Source: Mantamonas sphyraenae
Taxonomy: Eukaryota > CRuMs > Mantamonadidae
DNA: 64,000 bases
Direction: 5' to 3'
Assembly: GCA_026936335.1 (NCBI GenBank)
Contig: JAPMXV010000051.1
Coordinates: 62,001 to 126,000 of the forward strand
This document shows positions 54,976 to 64,000 of the stretch, one piece after another (the first letter of the stretch is position 1; each line of letters starts with the position of its first letter). Position numbers and translations under genes: made by a program. Under the pieces are notes generated by a model, which saw only the letters and a list, made by a program, of their open reading frames with translations, had not been told where the DNA came from and did not search any database.

Positions 54976-57902
54976 TCATTGCGCAGAACCACTCTTCCTG
55001 GTCCTCCTCACTGCCCTTCGCCTCTGAGCCACTGGGATGGACTTTGGAGATGCACTGCTGCGTCCACCATCCACTTTGCGCTTGCGCGCATCCGAATTCA
55101 ACGCACCCAACCGGGATTCCTGTGCAGCCACCTTGCACTTCACCGCACCCACCCACGCGCGCTCGTCCAAGGTCATCCACCGCACCACACGCTCCATCAC
55201 CTCCTCGGGGACTGTCTCCCACTGCGCTGTGGCCACATACTCCTCCATCCCGCCCGCTGCAAACATCACCTCCCTCTCCGTCTGGTTCATCATCACAGCC
55301 GTCTCCACCTGCACGTCTGCTCCGTACGGAAACAGCCTGTGCACATCCTTTCCCCACTCAATCAATGCCACTCCCAGCTTGCTGTGCATGTTCTTCTGCA
55401 GCCAACCCTCGTTCACTCCAGCATGGGCCATCGCCTCGTACGTCCGCACTCCACGCGCTATCAGCAGACTCCGTGTCGGCTGACCGTTCATCACAACCCC
55501 GCTTGTGTCCACACCGTAGTGCATCATCAGCCGCACCAGATCCTCCCTGTCCTGGTCCGTCGCCCACTGCAGCCACGTGCTGCCGCGGTACTGGACTCCG
55601 TTTGCGTCCATGCCGTGCTCAAGCAGCATCCTTGCGGGACTCTCCCTGGTCAAGTGATCCCCAAGAGCACGATCCCGCTCTGTGGTCCGCGTGTTCAACA
55701 TCGTGGCATCCAGTCCCGCTGCAAAAAGCACTTCCATAAACTGCCGCTTCTGCGCGCCTCTTCGTGCCAGCTGCCGCCACATACTCCCCACGGGTGCTTC
55801 CTCACTGAACCGTGCGCCGTGTGCCACCAACATCTCCATGACGTCCTTGTGGAACACCGCCTTGGGCGACAACACTGCCTCCAGCGCCTCTGCATCCGCC
55901 GTGGCTCCGTGCTCCAGCAGCAGCTCCACAATCTGAGGCTTTCCTTTCATCGCCGCCCGCGTCAGCAATGACATCTCCTTCCCCTCGAACTTCCCTCGCT
56001 CCTCCACATCCGCCCCAGCCTCCAACAGCATCCGTACCGCATCCACAGGTCGCAGCAAGTCTGACACCATGCACCACAACAACGTGTGTCCGTTCGCAAA
56101 CTTCCTCCTCTGCACCTCTCCTGCCTGCAATAGCACCTGCAACGCCTCTGAGTGTGTGGCAAGCGCCTGTGCAACCTCATGCACATGCTCGTTCGATTTC
56201 AGACCCCAGATGTCTGCCCCGGCGACCACCAGCTTTGCGACAACCCTGCGACGTCGCGTGTAGTCCATGCAGTTGCCTACGAGTGCCAGCATCAGTGGAG
56301 TACGGCCTTCCTCCTCCGCCACCTCCAATCCACCGTTCTCCCCCGCCCCTGCCTCCAACAGTGCCTCCACAAGTTCCACATTCCCCAGATTGCACGCATG
56401 GTGCAATGCGCACACCTTTGCGTCGCTCTGTGCGTGTGGATTGGCACCTGCAGCAAGCAGTGCCCGTGCCGCCTCCACTTTACCCTTGCCCACTGCACGG
56501 ATGAGAGGCGTCCCCTCGTTCGCGCCCACTTCGTTCACATCTGCCCCTTCCACGTGTGCCAACACCCACTCCACTGTCTGTGCATTGCCCACGGCAGCAC
56601 TCGCCATCAGCGACCGTCCTTTCGGCCCCCGGTGTCCCAGGTTGGCTCCTGCTTCTGCCAACATCCGCACACATTCCATGTGTCCGTTGCTCAGAGCCAC
56701 TCCCAATGCACTCGTGGAGCCCTCTGGCATCGCATTCACGTCAGCCCCAGCGTCCAGGAGCTGCCGTACCACCCGTGTCGACCCCTTCCACGCTGCGTGC
56801 GACAGGATGGTTTCGCCATACTCGTTCACTGTCTCGTCCACATCCATCCCCATCTCCAACAGGAGCGACACCGTACCTGTGTCGTCGTATTGGCACGCCA
56901 CCGATGCAGGGTTTGCACTGCCGTCGACAGCCACCCTCCAGTCGCCCCCGTGCTGGATCAGCACCTGCACACACGCACTGTCCTTTGCATACGCCGCATG
57001 CAGCATCGCCGTCAATCCCCACAGCCTTGCTTCAGGGCTCGCTCCGGCACAGAGGACAGCGTCTGCAATCTCTGCATCTCCGTTCAACACCGCTGCACAG
57101 AGACTCATGTCTAAATCCTCCTGCTCCAGTTGTTCCCGTGAGGTGGATCCCAGCACCAATGTCACAGCGTCCAAGTCACGTGCCAACACTGCATGCCGCA
57201 GTGACGTGCTTGACTTTGCATCAACCTCCTTCCGGATCACGTTGAAGCACGACTGAAGCAGCTCCGCATCACCAAAGCCCTTTTCGTAGTCACCAATCAG
57301 ACACGTGGTTGACGCGCTTTCCACTTCCTTCTGCTTCTCCGATGCAACCCTTCCCGTTCTATACCGGACGTTGCAGACGGCAAGCACCGTGTGTGCGTAG
57401 TTCCCCAGGGCCTTCATCCCCATGAGTGGCCTTGCCCAACTCCCACTCCGGTCTCCCATCAGTATGACAGCCCCTGCAATGTTTGGAGGCATGGGCTTTG
57501 ACGATGAGTACGAGCTGCCTTTGCTGGTCGAAACCAGCACACACAGCCCACCCCCGACGTCAAACTCCTCCACGCTGATCGTCTCAAGTTGCCGCGGTGC
57601 ATTTGCGGATCCATATCCACCATACCACTTGGGGTTCGTCTCCTTGAACTCTCGTGTGCGCACTTGGGAGCTGGATTCACGGAGGGCTGGGGTGGGATCC
57701 ACGTCAGTTTTCTGGGGGGAAGGGGTGGGAGGGTGGAGGACACACACAGAGGACACACACAGGACACACCATTGATTGCAAGTTGGAAGTCGTCATTGTG
57801 GACATCGCTGGACCTGGCGAGGAGCACGGGGATCATTTGGGAAGAGTTGGATGTCATTGCGCTGCCTCTCCTGGACCTCCTCACAAACAGACCTCCCTCC
57901 AT
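54976..57902 (-). CDS. Ankyrin-repeat protein with the same C-terminal module
   Basis: Exon 1 (57902-57768) and exon 2 (57711-54976) join in phase 0 across a 56-nt intron to give 956 residues. The N-terminal 230 residues include VEEFDVGGGLCVLV and GAVILMGDRSGSW and are not recognised. About twelve ankyrin repeats follow (for example GETILSHAAWKGSTRVVRQL with LLDAGADVN, and GTPLIRAVGKGKVEAARALL). Near the end the gene carries the module of the neighbouring LRR family: EREVMFAAGGMEEYVATAQW then VPEEVMERVVRWM. Unlike the LRR copies it extends about 65 residues further, with a basic tail (QRRRAVRRTRK) that could act in nuclear import. Ankyrin arrays plus a C-terminal F-box-like helix recall substrate adaptors of SCF-type ligases; this is inference. 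Confidence 0.85.
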
Positions 57903-57934
57903 GGCAACACATGGTTCATTCACACACCAACACA

Positions 57935-58948
57935 TCACAGGTTGACAACCACAGGGCTGCCAGACTTCATGCCATACTTGTCGCACTCAAGAAAGACCCC
58001 GTCGGTGCAGAGCGTGGCCTGGGCCATCTGCGTTGGGTACTGCAGCTGTGTTGCCACTACGTTGTATCCCATCTCCACCACTGTGGTTGCCTCGCTGCCC
58101 AGATCCACGCTCAGGCACACGGGGATGCCCTTGAACATGGCCTGCGACACGACAATGTTCACGTTCTCCAGCACAAAGCTGTGCGCGTTGGACAGGGTGC
58201 GCACCGAAAAGGCCGTCGGATGCACAATGAATCCATTGGCTGGAATGGACGACGGCGTCGGCTGAATGAAACACGGGGCCGCGTTGTCATTGCGCGCGTT
58301 TTGTGCTGCCACAGCCGATGCAGGAATCAGCTGCACAGACACCTCGCCCGTGTACAGGTACGACTCGTCGGAAGGCCCATGGTCGGCTGGCACCGGGCGC
58401 TGCGTCGACACAAGGACAGTCACGGAGCCGTTCATGTGCGGGATGACGGAAAGGGAAAAAAACGAGAACAAAGTGTCAACCGCGTCGCAGGCGCTTCCGT
58501 TCATCTTGCACGCACTCAGGGAGTACCCATTGAGGGCAGTGGAATACGCCGTCAGGTCCACGCCGTCGGGCACAGCCACAGTCGTCTGGATTTCGGCCGT
58601 GCTCACTCGGGTTTTCGAATCATACACTTCGGCGCCCTTGAACACGACACGTGTGCTCAGCATCGACTTGCCTCCAATCATCGCAGAATCCACACGGGTG
58701 TACGCCGTACGGTCGTAGCCATAGGCCCCGCAGCCGTCGACCGTGGCCGGAAACACCGCCGTCGAGTCCTGCAGGAACGAACCAAAGGTGCTGCTGCCCG
58801 AATAGTAGCACACGTAGTAGCGCGGCTGCCACTCGTGTGTGTACCCTTGCCACACGTAGCCGTCGGTGTGGTTGGTCCAGGCGGATGCATGGGCGGTGGT
58901 GACAAAGAGGGCGACCATCATGAGCACTGTGCAGAGACGAGGAGTCAT
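57935..58948 (-). CDS. Secreted protein, unknown
   Basis: An intronless 337-residue protein starts with the signal peptide MTPRLCTVLMMVALFVTTAH. The mature part is beta-rich, with eight to ten scattered cysteines (YVCYYSGSS, SACKMNGSACDAV, CFIQP, CLSVDL, CTDGVFLECDKYG) and a few N-glycosylation sites (NGS, NHT). No membrane helix or anchor follows the signal peptide, and the protein ends in SGSPVVVNL. It is therefore probably secreted or lumenal. No domain is recognised. Its ATG is 48 bp from the divergent LRR copy C start. Confidence 0.8.
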   Translation of the reverse strand: MTPRLCTVLMMVALFVTTAHASAWTNHTDGYVWQGYTHEWQPRYYVCYYSGSSTFGSFLQDSTAVFPATVDGCGAYGYDRTAYTRVDSAMIGGKSMLSTRVVFKGAEVYDSKTRVSTAEIQTTVAVPDGVDLTAYSTALNGYSLSACKMNGSACDAVDTLFSFFSLSVIPHMNGSVTVLVSTQRPVPADHGPSDESYLYTGEVSVQLIPASAVAAQNARNDNAAPCFIQPTPSSIPANGFIVHPTAFSVRTLSNAHSFVLENVNIVVSQAMFKGIPVCLSVDLGSEATTVVEMGYNVVATQLQYPTQMAQATLCTDGVFLECDKYGMKSGSPVVVNL

Positions 58949-58996
58949 TCTTTTTTTTGTTTGTTGGCGAAGCGCACAGCACGCGTGGACCCAACA

Positions 58997-60353
58997 ATGA
59001 AGCGGATCTGGAAGGAACTGCTCAACAGTGGCGATGCAGAAGCGTTGGAGGGTGCGCTGGAAGACGTTTGTGACGTAGGTTGTCCGGTATGTTTGTGTTG
59101 AGGGTGGACCAGCTCTGCTCACACCCACGCAGTTGAACCTGGGCAGTCTCCACGTGAACAATGGCCACATGGCCACCCTGTGTGTCGCCTTGGCCATGAA
59201 CAGCACACTGGGCAGCCTGCATTTGGGCACCAACAACCGTGTTGGGGTGGACGGCGTGGCTGCCTTGGTGGACGCCTTGCGGGTCAACCACACACTGCAC
59301 ACACTGCATCTCAAACACGCCAGATTGGGTGACAAGGGTGTCCAGGTGCTTGCATCGGCGTTGGGCGACCACGTGCGTCTGCGGCAGTTGCACCTCGGCG
59401 CAAACTTGATCGGCGGGCACGGAGCCGTGGCCTTGGCACAGGCCCTGCACGTCAATTCAACGTTGCTCAGTTTGGTCTTGGACCACAATTGTGTCGGAGA
59501 CGCAGGTGCGGCTGCGTTGGCAGACGCCCTCGAGTGCAACACCGCGCTGATGGCGCTGAGCGTGGTGAGCAACGGCGTGGGCGACAAGGGCGCGACCGCG
59601 TTGGCCTCTTCTCTCGTGGTCAATTCCACCTTGCAACGCTTGAGCCTCGCATTCAATGCAAACATAGGCGACTCGGGCGCATGCGCATTGGCAGAGACTC
59701 TCCGAGACAATGGGACGCTGCAGGACCTCGTTCTCCTTGGCATCAATCTGTCGGATGCCTTTGCCCATGCCCTGGCCGATTCTCTGTGCGCCAACCACAC
59801 AGTGCAAAGCGTGCAGCTCAGCTTGGATGTAGATATTGGCAAAGACGGGTATGCCCGGCTGGCAGATGCCCTGGAAACCAACTTTGCGTGCAGGAGACTG
59901 GATGGGGTCACAGAACACAACATGCGCAATGCTCGGCTGGGTGCAAGGTTGGTCCAGGCCGCACAGCGGGGAGATACGGTCACAATGGCGCAGCTGAGCG
60001 CGTTGGGGGTGCCTGTGGACACGTGCGCTGGCGAGAGTGGGGAGACGCCGTTGGAGGCTGCGGTGAGGGCTGCCAGGGATGATTCGGTGCAGTGGTTGAG
60101 GTTTGCAGGGGCTCGGGTGCCGTCGAGGATGACTGTGGGGTGGAAGGGCGGGTGGAAGCAGGCGTGGCATTGGATGGTGGGCACAGAGGCGCTCGATGAG
60201 GCCATGGAGGTGGCGTTGGTGATGAATGGGGAGGAGAGAGAGGTGATGTTTGGGTGTGGTGGGATGGAGGCGTATGTGGCGACGTGTGAGTGGTGGACGG
60301 TGCCGGATGAGGTCATGGAGAGGGTGTTGGGATGGATGGGGAGCGGAGGGTGA
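58997..60353 (+). CDS. LRR protein with family C-terminal module (copy C)
   Basis: Exon 1 (58997-59074) encodes MKRIWKELLNSGDAEALEGA and ends at a GTAGGT donor. A 58-nt phase-0 intron leads to exon 2 (59133-60353), giving 432 residues. About nine ribonuclease-inhibitor-type LRRs follow (for example STLLSLVLDHNCVGDAGAAA). A capping repeat leads into an ankyrin-like segment (GDTVTMAQLSALGVPVDTC). The module then follows: WKQAWHWMVGTEALDEAMEV, EREVMFGCGGMEAYVATCEW and TVPDEVMERVLGWM, 4 residues before the stop. It is the shortest intact copy of the family here. The usual NRTCW cap motif is replaced by NFACRR. Confidence 0.88.
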
Positions 60354-60719
60354 GTGGTGAACAAGACGGGGCCAATACTCAGCAAGCACAGAGAGAGAGA
60401 GAGGGAGAGGGAAGGCAGCAGACATGATTGTCATTCGCAGAGAATCACTCGTCCCCTCACAAATCAATCCATCGCCGCTCTGACGGCTCCTCGGCAGGAA
60501 GCTGCTTCACAACGTCCTCCACCTCGGTCGTGTCCCCGTTCCGTTTCGTCGACTTCCACAGCTCTCTCACCTCACCTCCTACACTCTCTCCTACTTGTTC
60601 TTGCGCCGCGTCACTTGTGTCTCCATCGATCCAGTCAGAGTTGGCTCGTCCAGCGCCTGGCCGCTCTTCCTACGTCCAACTGGTAGTCACATCCGATCGC
60701 CTGAGGTGTATTCTGCTCC
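60354..60719. other. Convergent intergenic spacer with a GA-rich tract
   Basis: This 366-bp gap lies between two convergent genes. It has a GA-rich microsatellite near 60390-60415 and CT-rich sequence after 60500. No ORF with protein character and no RNA gene is seen. Confidence 0.5.
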
Positions 60720-62861
60720 CTACTTCCCCAGCAGCTGCGTGCATCGAAACTTTGCCGCACGCAGCTTTCCACGGTGTCCGTTCCCACGCTCTCGCCTCGC
60801 CTTGGCATTCCCACCCTCCCGGATCCACTCCAATAGATCATTCACACGCCTGCACACGTCTTCTGAGAGCGATGCATCTGAATATTCCTTGCGGATCCGT
60901 GCAAGGTCTTTCGCAACGTCGCTGATGCTCGCTTGCATGGCAGTGACCTCCGGTTTGGCATGGCTCGGCTTTGGCACACCCATTGCTGAGTACAAGTACC
61001 TTACATGGGCGTACCGGATCGAGTCGCTTCCGTGCAGACTCCTGGTGAGCTCCATCGCCTCCTGAAAGAGCGCCTCCGCCTCTTCGGCATCCCCCAGCTT
61101 CCTCGCCAACATTGCCGCGTTCTGAACCGCATTCTCCTTCTCTGCCGCCCGATACGGCATGCGTGCATCGTGAGACACCGCTCTCTGAAGTGCAAGACCC
61201 TTCTTCGAGACGGAAAGAGCCGTATTCCGCTTCTCCTCATCGCCACTCGCTGCCAAAACCTCCGCCTCCACCTCGTACATATCCGCCAGGAGTCTGTTCT
61301 TCGCTTCCCCCTCTTCCATCCTCTTCAGATTCTCCTTCAGCTTTTCAACGGCACGTTCAGCGCCTGAGGGGTCCTTGTCCTTCTTCAGATGCGCCATCTC
61401 ACTATGGTACACATGCACAGCATCTGAGTTCTTCACATGGTATGCCCCCATCGCCTTCGTTGCGAGCTCGCGCCATGCCTGTCGTTTGGCCTTGTTCTCT
61501 TCATCCATGCCTCGGAGCCTCACGCTGGCTGTGATGTAGCCCAGAACCATGTCATCTACGTTGTGTTTGTCCAATTCCAACCCATTGAGCACATGTCCCA
61601 GATGCAGCGCCACCGCATGCTTGGATTTGCGCGACACAGTCACTTCCCATGCTGCTTTGTTCAGCGTTTGCAGCAGCTCGATACGCGCTGACTTGTCCAT
61701 GGCCATGTTCATCTCCTCCAATGGCTGTAGGTAACTCTCCTGGATATGATACATCCCACGCTCGCGCTTGTGCGGCTGGAGAACAGACTCGCCTTCCAAT
61801 TCCTTCAGCGTCGCATCCTCCTGTCCATCACACTTTGCCTTGCACGCTCCCTGGACTACTTCACTGTGTATCAATGCACCCTCTTCGTGGGAAAGGTGCT
61901 TCAGAACCTGCACCATACATCGACCACACTCGGATTCGTTCACCAGCCGCCTCAACCAACGCGTCCGCTCCGCCCTTCCGCTGTTGCTCGGGATTCCAGC
62001 CAGCAACAATGATGCGGGTGTGTCCAGTGTCTGGTTTGTCGGAAACCGACGTTGGAAGGCGTGAATGTACTCGCGGACCAAGTCCACCTCGTGGTTCAGT
62101 TGCACCCCTACTTGCTCACCCAGGCCACCCTTCACCCCATGACTCGAAAGCATACTTTCCCATTCAACTTGTGTCAGTTTGGGGGACAAGCGCACACTCG
62201 TTGGTGAAAACTCCTTCACGGCCAACTCCGCTGCGGAATCTCGTGTGGAAAGAATCACTGCCCCGTTGTCCAGTCCGATGCGCTCAACAAGTCCCCTAAG
62301 CTTTTCTCGGTCCGCCACAGTGATTCCGTCGAGTACAACCACCCACAACTGCCCGTCTCGCCCATACAGCTCCTGTACGCGCTGCACAACACGCGTCAGC
62401 GTTGAATGCTTGTCCACATAGCCCTCCCTGGTGCCCAGCCTCTCATCCAGGTCCTCCAAACATTCTTGCAACCCATCTCCATGCCCAATTAACCACTTGG
62501 ACTTGTTCTGTGGAGAGCGCATGGTCCTGTCCTTCAGCTCGGCTATGGCGCTTGTTTTCCCGCTTTTCGCCGGCCCGCTCACGACGATGAGTCCCCCTGG
62601 CCGAATGTACACGTTTTCCATCGCTGTTCGTGGAGTGTTGTTGCTGGATGTGACGACCAGGCGTGCCTCCCGCTCCTTTCGAGCTTGGTTGCTGCGATTT
62701 CGTTCTTTGACCCAGGCGTACCCGCTGGATAATCCTGCACACAGTGCAACGCCGTGCACGAGGAGTTGCATTGTATTCGCTACATCCTGTAGCTTTGTGG
62801 AGGGGCCCTGTGCTGTTCTCCTTGGAGAGCCAGCAAACGTGCTGGCTGTTCGACGAAACAT
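60720..62861 (-). CDS. STAND-type NTPase with C-terminal helical repeats
   Basis: This is an intronless 713-residue protein. The N-terminus is Arg/Ser-rich (MFRRTASTFAGSPRRTAQ), like a mitochondrial presequence, followed by one hydrophobic helix (LLVHGVALCAGLSSGYAW). The P-loop GPAKSGKT is at residues 96-103. Walker B is LWVVVLDGIT, and VILSTRD matches the STAND/NB-ARC motif that follows it. A winged-helix-like stretch and then TPR-like helical pairs fill the C-terminal half (ALFQEAMELTRSLHGSDSIR). STAND NTPases are signal switches that oligomerise on ligand binding and include NLR immune receptors. This one lacks LRRs of its own. Its role is unknown; a membrane-anchored sensor or an organelle-quality switch are both possible. 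Confidence 0.75.
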   Translation of the reverse strand: MFRRTASTFAGSPRRTAQGPSTKLQDVANTMQLLVHGVALCAGLSSGYAWVKERNRSNQARKEREARLVVTSSNNTPRTAMENVYIRPGGLIVVSGPAKSGKTSAIAELKDRTMRSPQNKSKWLIGHGDGLQECLEDLDERLGTREGYVDKHSTLTRVVQRVQELYGRDGQLWVVVLDGITVADREKLRGLVERIGLDNGAVILSTRDSAAELAVKEFSPTSVRLSPKLTQVEWESMLSSHGVKGGLGEQVGVQLNHEVDLVREYIHAFQRRFPTNQTLDTPASLLLAGIPSNSGRAERTRWLRRLVNESECGRCMVQVLKHLSHEEGALIHSEVVQGACKAKCDGQEDATLKELEGESVLQPHKRERGMYHIQESYLQPLEEMNMAMDKSARIELLQTLNKAAWEVTVSRKSKHAVALHLGHVLNGLELDKHNVDDMVLGYITASVRLRGMDEENKAKRQAWRELATKAMGAYHVKNSDAVHVYHSEMAHLKKDKDPSGAERAVEKLKENLKRMEEGEAKNRLLADMYEVEAEVLAASGDEEKRNTALSVSKKGLALQRAVSHDARMPYRAAEKENAVQNAAMLARKLGDAEEAEALFQEAMELTRSLHGSDSIRYAHVRYLYSAMGVPKPSHAKPEVTAMQASISDVAKDLARIRKEYSDASLSEDVCRRVNDLLEWIREGGNAKARRERGNGHRGKLRAAKFRCTQLLGK

Positions 62862-62896
62862 GTTTTGTGTGGCGGCGCTTCGCCTGCATTCATTGT

Positions 62897-64000
62897 TCAG
62901 CGTGAATGCATGCCCACAAGCACTAAAAGGAAAACGAATCCTCCTCCCACAATGCCCAGATTGATGCGGCCATGATCGCTAATGCGGTTGTTGCGGGCTC
63001 GGGATCCATCGTCGTCGCTCCTGCTGCTGTCGGTGTCTGAGTCGGAATCACTGGATTCATCATCTGAGGATTCTGCTCTGTCCCCAGAGTCACCGCCGTT
63101 GCCATCATCGCCACCACCACCTCCACCTCCTCCAGCACCGGCATTCTCGCCACCTTGGGCATCGTCACCTTCACCGTCTCCTCCTCGTTGCGAGCGTATG
63201 TCGCTATTGACATTGTACGTATCACTATCGCTTCCGCTGCCATCGTTGTCCGAGTCTGCATCGCCGGACTCTTCATCTGAGGACACTGGTCTGTCCCCGG
63301 GGTCACCGCCGTCGCTATCATCGTCTCCACCTCCTCCACCTCTTCCAGCACCGGGATTCTCGCCACCTTGGGCATCGTCACCTTCACCGTCTCCTCCTCG
63401 TTGCGAGCGTATGTCGCTATTGACATTGTACGTATCACTATCGCTTCCGCTGCCATCGTTGTCCGAGTCTGCATCGCCGGACTCTTCATCTGAGGACACT
63501 GGTCTGTCCCCGGGGTCACCGCCGTCGCTATCATCGTCTCCACCTCCTCCACCTCTTCCAGCACCGGGATTCTCGCCACCTTGGGCATCGTCACCTTCAC
63601 CGTCTCCTCCTCGTTGCGAGCGAATGTCGCTATTGACATTGTACGTATCACTATCGCTTCCGCTGCCATCGTTGTCCGAGTCTGCATCGCCGGACTCTCC
63701 ATCTGAGGACACTGGTCTGTCCCCGGGGTCACCGCCGTCGCTATCGTCGCTACCACCATCTCCACCTCCACCTCTACCCATTTCAGCAGTATTCCCGACA
63801 CCTTGAGCATTGTCGCCTTCATCAGGTTGCGAGTGAATGTCGCTGTTGGCGGGGGAAGAGGATTGATCCTCCTGACCACCTGTCGAGACCGTACTTACTG
63901 CTTCTTCGACATTGTCACGAGCGAAAGAGCGGACAAGTTCCCCATGCCGCAGCGACCGGTTGTTCTCTCCCTTGGTATCGTGCACCGCAGCAATGGTCTT
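62897..64000 (-). CDS. Acidic tandem-repeat protein with C-terminal anchor (5' partial)
   Basis: The frame is open through the window end and no ATG is seen, so the N-terminus lies outside. The body is made of 71-residue repeats rich in Asp, Ser and Gly (units contain NSDIRSQRGGDGEGDDAQGG and GDPGDRPVSSD). A less acidic stretch (ARNNRISDHGRIN) leads to one hydrophobic segment, LGIVGGGFVFLLVLVGMHSR, at the very end. This is the layout of a tail-anchored or signal-anchored protein with a long disordered acidic domain. No enzymatic domain is visible in this part. The repeat number is likely to vary between strains. Confidence 0.75.
   Translation of the reverse strand, partial: KTIAAVHDTKGENNRSLRHGELVRSFARDNVEEAVSTVSTGGQEDQSSSPANSDIHSQPDEGDNAQGVGNTAEMGRGGGGDGGSDDSDGGDPGDRPVSSDGESGDADSDNDGSGSDSDTYNVNSDIRSQRGGDGEGDDAQGGENPGAGRGGGGGDDDSDGGDPGDRPVSSDEESGDADSDNDGSGSDSDTYNVNSDIRSQRGGDGEGDDAQGGENPGAGRGGGGGDDDSDGGDPGDRPVSSDEESGDADSDNDGSGSDSDTYNVNSDIRSQRGGDGEGDDAQGGENAGAGGGGGGGGDDGNGGDSGDRAESSDDESSDSDSDTDSSRSDDDGSRARNNRISDHGRINLGIVGGGFVFLLVLVGMHSR
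63068..63850 (-). repeat. 213-bp coding tandem repeat
   Basis: Unit starts recur at about 63068, 63281, 63494 and 63707, a constant 213-bp spacing (71 codons, so the frame is kept). The two central units are almost identical; the outer ones are diverged or partial. The array lies wholly in the acidic repeat protein. Confidence 0.92.

Noticed and set aside
63068-63850. Regularly spaced repeats considered as a CRISPR-like array
   Set aside because: The period is 213 bp, the repeats are contiguous without variable spacers, and they encode an acidic protein in a eukaryotic genome.

Overview
This 64 kb window is nuclear DNA from a GC-rich, gene-dense microbial eukaryote. Evidence for that is spliced genes with GT...AG introns (mostly 53-317 nt), FYVE, HECT, CYRI, Mediator-like and ATG2-like proteins, signal peptides and multi-pass membrane proteins. 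I cannot name the species. The sterol cyclase at 31.3 kb has the cycloartenol-synthase set of active-site residues rather than the lanosterol-synthase set, which argues against an animal or fungus and fits an amoeboid, algal or other protist lineage (inference). Genes are packed on both strands, with several divergent gaps of only 42-77 bp and tail-to-tail gaps as short as 5 bp.

Left part (1-39.9 kb) is mostly housekeeping. It holds the 3' part of a giant HECT ubiquitin ligase with malectin, LamG-like, UBR-type zinc, SPRY-like and UBA-like modules; a four-CBS AMPK-gamma/SNF4-like protein; a large EGF-like multi-pass membrane protein; a CYRI/FAM49 Rac1-binding protein; a MED27-like protein; a PLAT-FYVE protein; a multi-pass membrane/LRR fusion; a small Cys-rich membrane protein; a CNNM/CorC transporter; a small membrane protein; cycloartenol synthase; the tRNA thiolase CTU1/NCS6; and an ATG2-like lipid-transfer protein with zinc knuckles.

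Right part (40-64 kb) is accessory. It holds a multi-pass membrane protein, a glycosyltransferase with two apparent GT-A domains, and a local family of LRR proteins (41.7-44.1, 46.1-47.8 and 59.0-60.4 kb, plus one broken copy) and one ankyrin protein. All five share the same C-terminal module, which ends in an F-box-like helix. A STAND-type NTPase with helical repeats and an acidic tandem-repeat, tail-anchored protein close the window.

The most interesting object is a candidate 6.2 kb transposon at 48337-54530. It carries a two-exon gene for an unusually large (about 1,856 aa) Fanzor/TnpB-type RNA-guided nuclease homologue. It has short imperfect terminal inverted repeats (C-T/A-GGG) and is flanked by TA on both sides. 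Removing the element and one TA rejoins the two halves of an LRR gene in register for an LRR core, so the element appears to have inserted into an LRR gene of the local family.

Several genes show frame steps. Five can be read as GT...AG introns of only 22-25 nt and two cannot, so assembly indels remain a live alternative.
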